Shown: positions 51,980-61,694, counted from the stretch's first letter. The stretch: 64,000 bases of DNA from Bacteroidia bacterium (GCA_021740825.1 JAIOZA010000015.1:1-64000); one strand, 5' to 3'. Numbers and translations: made by a program. The notes: generated by a model from the sequence alone, not told the origin.

Positions 51980-53689
51980 TTACTTTTTCTTAAATTCGTG
52001 AAACTCACCATTAATTTTATAAATCAGTTTATTTACAATATTGTTAGTGCGAACAAATTCCACTTTTGCGTTAGTGTTTAGCATAAAAAAAATATTCTTA
52101 TCTTCTGGAAACATATAAAAAGTATGCTCCCCTGATTTTACCTGAATCCTATTCCCTTGTTTGGTTAACAAAACTTTGGAAGAGTCCAAAACATATTCAC
52201 CAACATATTCAGTCAGTTCATCATCTGGTAAAGCAATCGTTTTTTTTAATTCGTAAGATTGACCATCGACTTTATAAATCAACTTATTGACTGCGTGGTT
52301 GCTTCGAACAAATTCTAATTCCACTTCCTTGACCTGACCAAAGAACTTATCCTTTGCTTCCGGGAAAATATTATACCAGCTCTGTCCCGAAACAGCAGCA
52401 TATAAACCAGTGCCATCATAATCAACGAACACACTCCATTCGGGACCTACTAAATATTCCCCTTCATATTCCTCAAATTCCTTTTCCGACATCGGAATAA
52501 TGCTCTTGGTTTTTGGTTTATAAAAATCTTTCCAACCATATGCCATCGCCACACTTTTGGCAATTTCGTTCTGTATAGTTGCATTTGATTGGTTAACAAA
52601 TACAACAACACCCTTGCCGCTTTCAAAACTTCCATAAAATAAACTTGTAAATCCTCTACGCCCACCCGAATGTGAAAAATATTTTTCAGCACCTATGGAA
52701 TCTACAAAAAAACCTAAGCCAGCATTTCCTGTTTTTGGCGTTAGCATCTTTTGAGTAGTTTCTTGTGATAATACTTTATTGGATTTTCCTTTCAACGATA
52801 GCTGCATTTCAATGATGTATTTACATAATTCGCTTGTTGTCGACCAAGCTGCGCCACCCGCCTGCTGCGTTAGGATAGAATACTTCCCTTCAAGTTCCTT
52901 TCCATCTTCGTAATATCCTGTGGCAAATTTTTCTTTCAAGTTGGCTAGAGGTATGTCGGTAAAAAAAGTATTGTTCATTCCTAATGGGTTCAAAACAGTT
53001 TCTTTGATATAGTCTTCATATGTTTTCTTAGTAATATCCATTGCCATCAGCATGGCTAAACTGGCTCCGCCATTAGAATAATGATATGTGGTGCCAGGTT
53101 CAAATTGAGACCGAACTATAGGCGAGGTAGCAGGTCTTTTACCGTCTAAGATATCATAGATTGTTGGTAACGTATCTCCCTTTTTATAATCGGATCCTCC
53201 ACCGGTTAATCCTGCACTATGACTTAATAATTGAGCAATCGTAATTTTCTTCCCTTTGGATATATCGTCATATGGAAATTTCCATGAAGTCAAGTAATTA
53301 TTGATATCCGCATGGATATCAATCTTTTTATCATGTGCTAATTTTAAAATACCCATTGCATTAAGCGATTTGCTAATTGAACCTATCAGAAAAAATGTTT
53401 CCGGAGTTACCGGACGTTGTTCACTACTATCTGCCCATCCGTAGCCTTTGGCCCACTCTACCTTATAATCGTTTATTACCGCAATACTTAGACCTTTCAC
53501 GCCATGAAACTTCATTCTATCTAATATAGTTTGCTTTGGTGCACCAGCAATTTCATAATCACCCTGAGGAACATTTCCTTCCACTTGTTTGATTCTTTCT
53601 TTGATGGCATTAGATATATCCTTCTTTTGGCCATATGCAAATAGAGTAAGGCAAATAATCGGAACTAATAAAAGAAATCTTCTCGACAT
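51980..53689 (-). CDS. Exported beta-lactamase-family serine hydrolase with duplicated C-terminal domain
   Basis: 569 residues. Signal peptide MSRRFLLLVPIICLTLFAYGQ. Serine hydrolase core (class C fold): SxxK at Ser104-Lys107 (IGSISKSLNAM), Tyr-Ser-Asn in YHYSNGGASLAM, HSGGRRGF near 335. After about 395 come two similar ~85-residue units (one ending EFVRSNHAVNKLIYKVDGQS, the other EFVRTNNIVNKLIYKINGEF), DUF3471-like, the second probably a duplication of the first. Broad-substrate peptidase/esterase families are possible. It is oriented opposite to the three small accessory genes and lies at the right edge of the pocket. Confidence 0.88.
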   Translation of the reverse strand: MSRRFLLLVPIICLTLFAYGQKKDISNAIKERIKQVEGNVPQGDYEIAGAPKQTILDRMKFHGVKGLSIAVINDYKVEWAKGYGWADSSEQRPVTPETFFLIGSISKSLNAMGILKLAHDKKIDIHADINNYLTSWKFPYDDISKGKKITIAQLLSHSAGLTGGGSDYKKGDTLPTIYDILDGKRPATSPIVRSQFEPGTTYHYSNGGASLAMLMAMDITKKTYEDYIKETVLNPLGMNNTFFTDIPLANLKEKFATGYYEDGKELEGKYSILTQQAGGAAWSTTSELCKYIIEMQLSLKGKSNKVLSQETTQKMLTPKTGNAGLGFFVDSIGAEKYFSHSGGRRGFTSLFYGSFESGKGVVVFVNQSNATIQNEIAKSVAMAYGWKDFYKPKTKSIIPMSEKEFEEYEGEYLVGPEWSVFVDYDGTGLYAAVSGQSWYNIFPEAKDKFFGQVKEVELEFVRSNHAVNKLIYKVDGQSYELKKTIALPDDELTEYVGEYVLDSSKVLLTKQGNRIQVKSGEHTFYMFPEDKNIFFMLNTNAKVEFVRTNNIVNKLIYKINGEFHEFKKK

Positions 53690-53846
53690 AACTTTAACAA
53701 ATACGATTTAAAACAAATATACACGCTTTGGACAAGAGCTCAAAAGGCATAATAGTAAATGTGCAATACAACGCCGCAAAACAACCTATATACTATGATA
53801 GGATTTAAAAATCAGGAAGTCTGGAGTAAACGATCAATTAAAAAAA

Positions 53847-56456
53847 CTAAAAATCGTCCTCGTTTTCTTCTTTCTTTTTTGGTTGAAGTGGTTTGTTAGC
53901 TTTCGGTTTTTCGTCACCTACCTGTAATTGAAATTTTTGATTTGCTTTTTCAGTTTCTTTAATTTTAATACTGTCTTTTTTAAAGAACCCAAACTCTTCC
54001 TTTAATAATTGTTTTAAGTTTTGTTTCTCTTGTTTAATATCTTCTTTAATTTTTTCTTTAGCACCTTTTCTATCATACTTAATTATTGGGTTATCAATTG
54101 GTCCTGTCATTAAAATAAAAACTGAACGTCTGTTTTCCGCATCACTTTCAACTAAGGATAATTCTTCATCAAACTTTTTATTTACTCGTGGTTTTTTAGC
54201 TAAAAGCTCACTTAACAATAATTGAATATGATAATCAATTTGATTGTCAAAAGTATGTTTACCCCACAATTCTAAATTAATAGCATTTGATTTAATGGAA
54301 GTTTTAGGAATTGTAATAACTTTATTTTTAATGTCAATAGCACTTTGCAGCGTCGAAAATTTAATGTGACGCAATTCATTTACATCAATATACTTTGCTA
54401 AACTTTCTAATGGCTTAAATGCAAGTAATTCGCCGCGCTCAATTAAATTATTGCTGCTTACATTAATACTATTTAAATCTACTTTTAATTTTTTATCCCA
54501 AACTCCACTAAAATCAATAGTAGAGGTAACAAAACCTTTTAAATTATTATCTTGAATAACTATTTGTCCGAAATTATTTAACTGCATAAATAATTTTTGA
54601 ATGTTTAGTTTATTTAGTTCGCCCTCTCCGGATCCTTGTATATTTTCTCCACTTGCATCTGCAAATACATTTAATTTAATCTCTCCATCTGTGGCATTAA
54701 AAATAAAATTTCTTAATGCTAATTTCTGATTTTTAAGCAACAAATTTCCTTTCAAATTATCAGCTGTAAATTTTCGAAAGGTTAAATTTTTAACATCAAC
54801 CGATACATTAAAATCTAAATTATCAGGGATGGATACCAAAGAACTCTCGTTAGTTTGCCCTGAACTAAATATAAAATCTTCTACTTCTATTCTATCGCTT
54901 GTTACTTGCGCAACAATGGTTAATGGCTCTTTAGCATCAAATAAATATCCTAAAAAATTAGGTAATTGCCCCACTAATATGACGTCCGAATTTCCTTTGA
55001 TCAATTTTAAATTCTCAACGTTTAAATGTCGGTTGTTTAACTCTAATTTTCCTTCAGGAATATTTATGATTTTTTCTGTTTGTTTAAATATTGCTTTTAA
55101 ATCTGTAATGACAGCATTACCATTTGCTTTTATATTCGGGCTATATGCGTTAGATTTCATATCACTCATTAAACCTTCAATTTCTGCACTAACAGAAATA
55201 TTTCCGCTCAAACTTTGCAGTGTATCAATTGGGTAAAACAATATCAGTTCTTCTAACTTTGTATTGGCCGCTACTTTTAATTTCAAGTAAGGGTCTTTAA
55301 AATTTGATAGTTCTACATCTCCAGAAAATCTATTGCTATTTAATTCTGCCGAAATATTTTTAAGCGTGAGGTTGCTTCTGTTTTCGTTTACAATAATATT
55401 ACCTAGTAAGTTTACATTTTTAAGAGTAGCATTTTGTTGTTTATGAGTAATGGTAGCTTGTTTAATACCAAAATCGGCTTTAACAATTAAAGGCGTTCCA
55501 TTTTTATAATGAAACTCTCCATTGGCATAAAATTCACCATCGCTTTCATAATCATTAATTTGATTTTGAAATTTTTCAGGCAAAAGAGATAAGGTTGTTG
55601 AAATGTCTAAATTTTTTCCATTAAAATTTACATCTAATGATAACAAACTGTCTTGCACAACAAATGCTCCACTGCTAATTAACTGCGTTGAATTAATTGA
55701 GGTAACCGATTTTTTAATGGTGTAGGATGAAATATTAACGGCAAGCTCAACATCAAATTTTAATTTTTTATTATTGAGGTATTTTACGTTATTAACTTGA
55801 AACAAATCTACATAAGTAGTACCGTCAGATTTTAAAGTATAGTTATCATCAGTAAATTTTCCTTTAAAATTTACTTCTTTGATGGATGTGTTTAATTTTA
55901 TTTTCTGCTTGCTGTTTTTATATGTGAGTTCAATATTTGATAAACTAATTTTTTCTAAAGCAAACTTTAAACTATCACTGCTTGCCTTTGTGGTGTCTGA
56001 CTTCCAAACTAAATAATTAGCATTTCCATTTTTATCTACCTTTAAATTACACTGAGCATTTTCGAGTTCTATATTTTTAATCGTATAATTTTTATTAAAA
56101 AGGTCTTTAATATTAAATGCCAGCGATAGCCGCTTGGCAAATAAAAGCGTATCGTTTGATTTAAATTTTTTTGCTTCCATAGCAGTAAGTTCTTTAAACT
56201 CGATGGCGCAATTTGGAAAAGATTTTATAATCGTTAAATCAATATTTTTTGGATCAATACGAACCTCAGCATTTAAATGTTTATTGAGCTCTTTTATAAC
56301 AACGGCTATCACAGCATCTTTATATACAAATACTAATGTGGCACTTAAAATAACTACAGAAACAATAAAAATTACTGAGGCCAAAAATAAGCGCTTTAAA
56401 AATTTCCAAATAGGTTTTTTCTTTTTTGGAAGTTCTTGTTCTATATGTTCTTGCAA
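53847..56456 (-). CDS. AsmA-like protein, paralogue of 46552-49383
   Basis: 869 residues from TTG 56456 (no in-frame ATG precedes the N-terminal helix). A basic stretch (KKKKPIWKFLKR) precedes a transmembrane helix at about 22-45. The periplasmic part opens with the AsmA signature (VRIDPKNIDLTIIKSFPNCAIEFKELTAMEAK, cut after FPNCAIEF) and continues with long repetitive beta structure; a conserved late segment reads FDNQIDYHIQLLLSELLAKK. The C-terminal ~80 residues are Lys/Glu-rich (EKIKEDIKQEKQNLKQLLKEEFGFFKK). Probably spans the periplasm for lipid transport like its paralogue. Single gene, convergent with the accessory pocket. Confidence 0.85.
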   Translation of the reverse strand: MQEHIEQELPKKKKPIWKFLKRLFLASVIFIVSVVILSATLVFVYKDAVIAVVIKELNKHLNAEVRIDPKNIDLTIIKSFPNCAIEFKELTAMEAKKFKSNDTLLFAKRLSLAFNIKDLFNKNYTIKNIELENAQCNLKVDKNGNANYLVWKSDTTKASSDSLKFALEKISLSNIELTYKNSKQKIKLNTSIKEVNFKGKFTDDNYTLKSDGTTYVDLFQVNNVKYLNNKKLKFDVELAVNISSYTIKKSVTSINSTQLISSGAFVVQDSLLSLDVNFNGKNLDISTTLSLLPEKFQNQINDYESDGEFYANGEFHYKNGTPLIVKADFGIKQATITHKQQNATLKNVNLLGNIIVNENRSNLTLKNISAELNSNRFSGDVELSNFKDPYLKLKVAANTKLEELILFYPIDTLQSLSGNISVSAEIEGLMSDMKSNAYSPNIKANGNAVITDLKAIFKQTEKIINIPEGKLELNNRHLNVENLKLIKGNSDVILVGQLPNFLGYLFDAKEPLTIVAQVTSDRIEVEDFIFSSGQTNESSLVSIPDNLDFNVSVDVKNLTFRKFTADNLKGNLLLKNQKLALRNFIFNATDGEIKLNVFADASGENIQGSGEGELNKLNIQKLFMQLNNFGQIVIQDNNLKGFVTSTIDFSGVWDKKLKVDLNSINVSSNNLIERGELLAFKPLESLAKYIDVNELRHIKFSTLQSAIDIKNKVITIPKTSIKSNAINLELWGKHTFDNQIDYHIQLLLSELLAKKPRVNKKFDEELSLVESDAENRRSVFILMTGPIDNPIIKYDRKGAKEKIKEDIKQEKQNLKQLLKEEFGFFKKDSIKIKETEKANQKFQLQVGDEKPKANKPLQPKKKEENEDDF

Positions 56457-56609
56457 AGTTTCGATGGTATAAATTTCAGTTTATTTACGTGTTAATTTTA
56501 CCTAAAAAATAGGTTTGTTTAAACAATAGATTATTGATAATTAAAGATATAACGCTACTATCTCTAATAAAGTACATGTAAATTTATATTTAAGATTAAA
56601 TAACAAACT

Positions 56610-57185
56610 ATGGCTTTCGATTACTTTAGCTGGATTATATTACCGCTACTAATTTTTGTTGCCAGATTAGGGGATGTAACCATGGCGACCTTGAGACATA
56701 TTTTTGTCTCGAAAGGATTTAAAAAAATAGTTCCCATTTTAGGATTTTTTGAGGTGCTTATATGGTTGGTTGCTATGCGTCAAGTATTTAGCCATTTAGA
56801 TAACGTGGCTTGCTTTATAGCCTGGGCAGCAGGTTTTAGCGCCGGCACTTATTTAGGAATGTATATTGATGAACGTTTAGCAATTGGAACGCAAATAATT
56901 AGGATAATTACCGCTGAGGATATTATACCATTAACGGATGCTCTAAAAAAAAGAAATCAGGGTATAACAATTGTTGACGGCCATGGAGCAGTTGGTCCTG
57001 TAAAATTAATTTTTACTATTGTTAAGCGAACCAATAAAGCACAAGTTATTGAATTAATACATGTACATACGCCCAATGCTTTTTATTCTATTGAAGATGT
57101 AAAGGGATCGGAGCACGGCGTATTTTCTGATAACGGAAACTCAACGCCAATAAGCAGATTGTTTTCTTTAAGCTCGCAGAAGTAA
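56610..57185 (+). CDS. UPF0316 (DUF5698/DUF2179) membrane protein
   Basis: 191 residues. About three N-terminal helices (WIILPLLIFVARLGDVTMATL with the RxGDVxxxTxR-like conserved text; KIVPILGFFEVLIWLVAM; ACFIAWAAGFSAGTYLGM) form the DUF5698 domain. The cytosolic C-terminus (about 110-165) is DUF2179 (VDGHGAVGPVKLIFTIVKR). The YitT-like DUF2179 domain may bind a small ligand. Function unknown. A TAAATTTA box (56579-56586) is 23 bases upstream. Transcribed divergently from the second AsmA-like gene. Confidence 0.92.
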   Translation: MAFDYFSWIILPLLIFVARLGDVTMATLRHIFVSKGFKKIVPILGFFEVLIWLVAMRQVFSHLDNVACFIAWAAGFSAGTYLGMYIDERLAIGTQIIRIITAEDIIPLTDALKKRNQGITIVDGHGAVGPVKLIFTIVKRTNKAQVIELIHVHTPNAFYSIEDVKGSEHGVFSDNGNSTPISRLFSLSSQK

Positions 57186-57239
57186 CTATTTTTTAAAAAT
57201 AAAGAATTGGTTAAACTTCGATTAGTTTGACAATTGCTA

Positions 57240-57626
57240 TTATTTCCAAAACAACATTTTAGCACCAAGTAATATGATGATGGCGCCAAAAATTTGTTTT
57301 ACTGTTTTTTGGTCTAATGAAATGGACAATTTACTGCCAAAATAACTTCCAAATACAAAAGTGGTACAGATAATTAAAGCCACTTTATAATCTACAAAAC
57401 CTTGCTTGTGGTAATTCATTACACCAAGGATTCCTATAGGTAATAAAAACATAAACAATGTTGTTCCTTGGGCTTGATGTTGAGTAAATCCTAAAAAATA
57501 AACCAATACAGGAACAATAATAATACCACCACCAATGCCAACCATTCCACTTAAAAATCCAGCTATTAAGCCAACTGCTAATAAAACTAATAATATCTGT
57601 AGTGTCATTGGTTTTTTATTTTCCAT
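57240..57626 (-). CDS. Half-size TauE/SafE (TSUP) family membrane protein
   Basis: 128 residues, about half of the usual ~250. Contains one repeat unit of the TSUP fold: LAVGLIAGFLSGMVGIGGGIIIVPVLVYFLG with the conserved GxGGG, then QHQAQGTTLFMFLLP and FVFGSYFGSKLSISL. Full-length proteins have two such units, so this one would need to form a homodimer. Short forms occur in Bacteroidota, and no frameshift is visible. Usual cargo of the family is sulfite, sulfonates or other small anions. Seven bases downstream of the large propeller/barrel gene. Confidence 0.88.
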   Translation of the reverse strand: MENKKPMTLQILLVLLAVGLIAGFLSGMVGIGGGIIIVPVLVYFLGFTQHQAQGTTLFMFLLPIGILGVMNYHKQGFVDYKVALIICTTFVFGSYFGSKLSISLDQKTVKQIFGAIIILLGAKMLFWK

Positions 57627-57632
57627 GTTATT

Positions 57633-60600
57633 TTAAAAATCTGTTGTAAATGACAAATAAGTCATTCTCTTTTGAACTGTTTTATCATCTACACCCCAGG
57701 CAAAATCAAGGCGAATAAAGTATCCTAATAAACGAGAGCGTAATCCAAAACCATAACCTCCAACAATTGGTTCTTTTTGATTATAAATAGTTAAGGTTAC
57801 GGGATTGCCTACAAAAACATTTTTATTTAATACATTTTCATCACTATAAGGATTTTTACCATACCAAGCCATCCCAACATCTCCAAAACCAATAATTTGA
57901 AAATTTTGAATAAAATCCGAACGAATTGGTCTGTTTAATAAATACTTAAATAATGACAATCTCAACTCGCTATTCCAAACAACAAAATTATTTCCATTGC
58001 GAATATTCTGCTTAAAACCGCGCAGGTTAGTTGCCAATGTTTGAAACTGGTATTGTTCTGGTTTTACAATATTTATACTGTTATCAAATTGAGGATTTAA
58101 CCAATTATCTACCCCACCCAAATAATAAATCAATCTATCGGTTCCTAAAGAAGATGCGCCTGCAAATCTATTAGCCCAAATTAAGTCTCGATGAATTTTT
58201 TTATAGTTTCTAAAATCAAAACCAACGGTGAATAAATCATGTTGCTGCTCTTTAATTAAACGCCAATATTCTGCCCACATTTTATACCGAGTTCCATTAT
58301 ATAAATTCAAACCTTTTTTACGTGTGTTATCAAATATATATTCCACTTTAGCTCCACCATAATTATCATATATATTTGGTAATGGCAAACTTTCATCGCT
58401 TACCGATGCAAAAACAATTCTATCATTTCTGTACATCAACGAAAGTTTTGTAGCTGATACTTCGCTAAAAGGAATTTTCCATGTATAACGGGCATCGTGA
58501 GTTAGCACTTTTGCAACACTGGCATAATTGTTTACTTTTAAAAAAGATTGACGATGCAGTACTAATTGTCTATCCACTTTTTTAATCCTATTTTCCCAAC
58601 TTAGTAAGTATTCATTATCCAAGGTTCCTGCAATTCTAAATCCTGCAACAATACGTTTATCTTCAAATAAATCACTTAAGCCAATTTTAAATAGTGCATT
58701 TAACCCTGGATTTAAATACACTGGACTTCCACCGCCAGCAAATCGCTGATAATTTGTTCCTAAAAATGAATTATCTACTTGCGATACAACTTGATCTGTT
58801 TTAAAACTTGTATAATAGTTTTCTTGAACAGGGAAACGTAACTCACCATTAGCATTGCGAGCTGTTATCTGATTATTTTTTGAAGCAACCTTAGCCAATT
58901 TTGCAGCAGTAGAATCAACTTCCTTTGGTTGTTCGCTTTTTATTTCTCCTTTTATATTATAATTATCAAAATCTATTCCGTCACTTGATTTAGACGTTGT
59001 ATCAATTTTATTAGGTCCAAAATCCACATCTTTTCTAATCGGATTGGTAATATTTATTTTATCAGGATTTGCCAAATTAGAAGGCGGCATGCCTTTAAAC
59101 CAGGTATTATTAAGTTTTACAGGAGTTAATTCGGTGGGCAAAGTTAAAGGTGATACAATGAGTTTCTCTTTAAAATTATCAAAAATAATTTCAGCGTATT
59201 TGGTAAAACGAGCATTTATATGGTGTTCCTGAATATTTTTGGTATAATTGGTTATTGGTTTTGTATTATAAAAATAACGGTAATGTTCTGTGGTATCTAT
59301 AAATGAAATTGAACTATCTTGCACTCCAACATATCTATTATAAATACCATTTGCATCACTCAAAAAAGAAATCAAACCTTTGCTATATTCTTGAGGATTA
59401 ACTTCGTTAACGTCCGGTGTATTGGTTACCCTATATAATAAACTAGATTTGGATGCTGCATTGTAATAAAACACATCACTATTTTTTGAAAACTTCAAAG
59501 TTAATTTAGCATCTTCATTAGCTTTTATTGTATCGTGCAATCTATTAGAATCAAATAAAATACCTTTTGAATTATCAATAAAAACAGGATTGTTATCATC
59601 CCACGCATCATTGGTAATTTGTTCAACACCACCAGAATTTAGAGTGAAAATGAAAATATCCGATTGTCCTTTACCTTTTTTAATGGCGCTCATTACAATA
59701 CGCTTGCCATCGTGCGAAAACGAATAACTATTAACTTTTTCAAAACCAGTTACATTACGTTTATTACCCTCTTTAGTTTCAATATCATAGGTAAACAACT
59801 TTAAAATATTTTTACGCTCATAAATCATCGAAATAACTGAATTATTTGGATGCCATGCAATCAAAGGATACGTATTATCTTCCAAACGTTCTAATTTTGG
59901 ATTAAGCTTTAAAAGTCGTTTACTTTTTTTCTCACCAATCGTATTTATCCAAACTTTATATTGCCCTAATTCGCTGGTTGCATAACTAATTTTTTGTCCA
60001 TCAGGACTAACTTTTAATTGATAATAATGCTTTGCCTTTTTTTGTTTTCTTAATACAGATTCTGTTTCAGGATTTTTGCGATAACTGTCCTTATAATCAA
60101 AGTAGCGTTGAGCCATTTTATTGGTAAACTCATCCGTTAAATTTTGCACAGATAATCCCAATACATATAAAAATGCATTATTAGGATTGCGACTAACTTT
60201 AGTCATGTACAATAAATTTGGGATTACAGCCTCACCAAATTCATCCGCCACGTAATACCACATTGCATGCCCCGCCATTGTTGCATCTTTGCCGGTTAGC
60301 TGATTAAATTTTGTAAATCGATCATTTTGAATCGCGTCCATTACACGGTTATCAATGTTGGAGTTCCAACCTTCAGAAATATATGCTATCAGTCCATTTT
60401 TAAACCAATCAGGTAAAGTTAATAAGGTTGAATTTTTTACAATATCCCTTGTTCTTCCACCATACATCATTTGGTCAATCATTAACTCAGCTAATGCCGC
60501 GCGTATTTGCTTATCTAAATCTGCATGAGAACCCGTAAAATAAATAAAAATTTTATCTCCAATAATTCGGGTTACACCACCAATATTACCATTGTCTTCA

Positions 60601-60920
60601 GAAGCTAAACCAATATTACTTTGTTTAAAATCATTTTGATTATTATAAACGATTACATCTATTTTATCTTCAATTTGATAATCTAATCGCTTTTCCATTA
60701 TTGGCAATTGCCTTTCAAAAGATGTAGCTGCATATCTTGCAATCTCCTGACCACCTTCATACAAATAAACTCTAAAACGTTCAAAATCAAAATAGGTCCA
60801 ATTAAATGATTGGTATTGCATACGATTTTTTCCAAATTCTAATTGCGACCCATAATAAAATTGAGCGTATGTAGTATTAATACATATCAGAAGGAAAAAT
60901 AAACAAAGTATTCGCTTCAT
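57633..60920 (-). CDS. Very large exported protein: peptidase-MA-like N-terminus, PD40 propeller, outer-membrane barrel
   Basis: 1095 residues. Signal peptide MKRILCLFFLLICINTTYAQ. Residues about 25-280 resemble the conserved N-terminal region of Bacteroidota TolB-like proteins, with a degenerate peptidase-like segment (QIRAALAELMIDQMMYGG, LLTLPDWFKNGLIAYISE). About 300-560 is a WD40/PD40 beta propeller (LKVSPDGQKISYATSELGQYKVWI; SFSHDGKRIVMSA; ITNDAWDDNNPVFIDN). The C-terminal ~350 are a barrel in the Omp85/surface-antigen style (VGFDFRNYKKIHRDLIW, GVDNWLNPQFDN, GFGLRSRLLGYFIRLDFAWGVDD). Likely an outer-membrane platform. The name TolB applied in databases is misleading. Confidence 0.78.
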   Translation of the reverse strand: MKRILCLFFLLICINTTYAQFYYGSQLEFGKNRMQYQSFNWTYFDFERFRVYLYEGGQEIARYAATSFERQLPIMEKRLDYQIEDKIDVIVYNNQNDFKQSNIGLASEDNGNIGGVTRIIGDKIFIYFTGSHADLDKQIRAALAELMIDQMMYGGRTRDIVKNSTLLTLPDWFKNGLIAYISEGWNSNIDNRVMDAIQNDRFTKFNQLTGKDATMAGHAMWYYVADEFGEAVIPNLLYMTKVSRNPNNAFLYVLGLSVQNLTDEFTNKMAQRYFDYKDSYRKNPETESVLRKQKKAKHYYQLKVSPDGQKISYATSELGQYKVWINTIGEKKSKRLLKLNPKLERLEDNTYPLIAWHPNNSVISMIYERKNILKLFTYDIETKEGNKRNVTGFEKVNSYSFSHDGKRIVMSAIKKGKGQSDIFIFTLNSGGVEQITNDAWDDNNPVFIDNSKGILFDSNRLHDTIKANEDAKLTLKFSKNSDVFYYNAASKSSLLYRVTNTPDVNEVNPQEYSKGLISFLSDANGIYNRYVGVQDSSISFIDTTEHYRYFYNTKPITNYTKNIQEHHINARFTKYAEIIFDNFKEKLIVSPLTLPTELTPVKLNNTWFKGMPPSNLANPDKINITNPIRKDVDFGPNKIDTTSKSSDGIDFDNYNIKGEIKSEQPKEVDSTAAKLAKVASKNNQITARNANGELRFPVQENYYTSFKTDQVVSQVDNSFLGTNYQRFAGGGSPVYLNPGLNALFKIGLSDLFEDKRIVAGFRIAGTLDNEYLLSWENRIKKVDRQLVLHRQSFLKVNNYASVAKVLTHDARYTWKIPFSEVSATKLSLMYRNDRIVFASVSDESLPLPNIYDNYGGAKVEYIFDNTRKKGLNLYNGTRYKMWAEYWRLIKEQQHDLFTVGFDFRNYKKIHRDLIWANRFAGASSLGTDRLIYYLGGVDNWLNPQFDNSINIVKPEQYQFQTLATNLRGFKQNIRNGNNFVVWNSELRLSLFKYLLNRPIRSDFIQNFQIIGFGDVGMAWYGKNPYSDENVLNKNVFVGNPVTLTIYNQKEPIVGGYGFGLRSRLLGYFIRLDFAWGVDDKTVQKRMTYLSFTTDF

Positions 60921-60969
60921 TAAATTGGATAATAAGCCCTAAATTTAACGAATAATATTTTATAAAACT

Positions 60970-61608
60970 ATGATAAACATACACTATTTCGCCTTTGGGC
61001 CTTTTCAAGAAAACACCTATGTTTTATGGGATGAAACCAAGGAATGTGTGATTTTTGATCCGGGAAATAACAATGCCACAGAAAATAAAAAGTTGAGTGA
61101 CTTTATTTCACAAAATCAACTGATTTTGAAACGATTAATTTTAACCCATGCACATATTGATCATATAAATGGCAATAAATACGTGTTTGATACTTATGGT
61201 TTACTACCCGAAGTGCATAAAGATGATGTTTACTTTATAGAAAAACATTTAGAAACTGCCACAATGTATGGCTTACATGCCGAGCAAAGCCCTATGCCGA
61301 AATTATTTATAAATGAAGGAGATGAGGTAAAGTTTGGTAACTCGTGTTTAAAAACATTGCATACACCTGGACATTCGCCAGGTAGTATTTCGTTTTATAA
61401 TTTAGAAGAAGAATTTATTATTGGCGGTGATGTGTTGTTTTATGGCAGCATTGGCCGTACAGATTTACCTTTAGGAAATCATGAAACATTAATAAAATCA
61501 ATTAAAGAAAAATTATTGCCCTTGGGAGATAACATGAAAGTTTATAGCGGACACGGAATACCAACAAGCATTGGTTTTGAGAGATTGAATAATCCATTTT
61601 TAACTTAA
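60970..61608 (+). CDS. MBL-fold metallohydrolase (glyoxalase II-like)
   Basis: 212 residues. Metal ligands: His60-x-His62-x-Asp64-His65 (LTHAHIDHINGN), His in HTPGHSPGSISFY, Asp in IIGGDVLFYGSIGRTD, and His in VYSGHGI. The YcbL/glyoxalase II subgroup lacks the extra C-terminal domain of true glyoxalase II, so hydrolysis of a thioester or other small molecule is likely but unassigned. Divergent from the large propeller gene (49-base gap). A 21-bp inverted repeat lies downstream. Confidence 0.92.
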   Translation: MINIHYFAFGPFQENTYVLWDETKECVIFDPGNNNATENKKLSDFISQNQLILKRLILTHAHIDHINGNKYVFDTYGLLPEVHKDDVYFIEKHLETATMYGLHAEQSPMPKLFINEGDEVKFGNSCLKTLHTPGHSPGSISFYNLEEEFIIGGDVLFYGSIGRTDLPLGNHETLIKSIKEKLLPLGDNMKVYSGHGIPTSIGFERLNNPFLT

Positions 61609-61627
61609 ATAATAATTGCGAATTTTA

Positions 61628-61694
61628 TACGAATATACGAATCTGGGTTTGCAAAGGTGTTTAGGCTCCGCATACCCAGATTCGTATATTCGTA
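61628..61694. repeat. Perfect 21-bp inverted repeat with 25-base loop
   Basis: Left arm 61628-61648 (begins TACGAATATACGAATC, ends TGGGT) and right arm 61674-61694 are exact reverse complements; the match stops beyond 21 bases. The loop 61649-61673 is GC-richer (TTTAGGCTCCGCAT). It sits immediately before the first ATG (61695) of the DUF255 gene. Too long and AT-rich in its arms to be an ordinary terminator and with no U tract; likely a small palindromic mobile or REP-type element. Confidence 0.85.
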
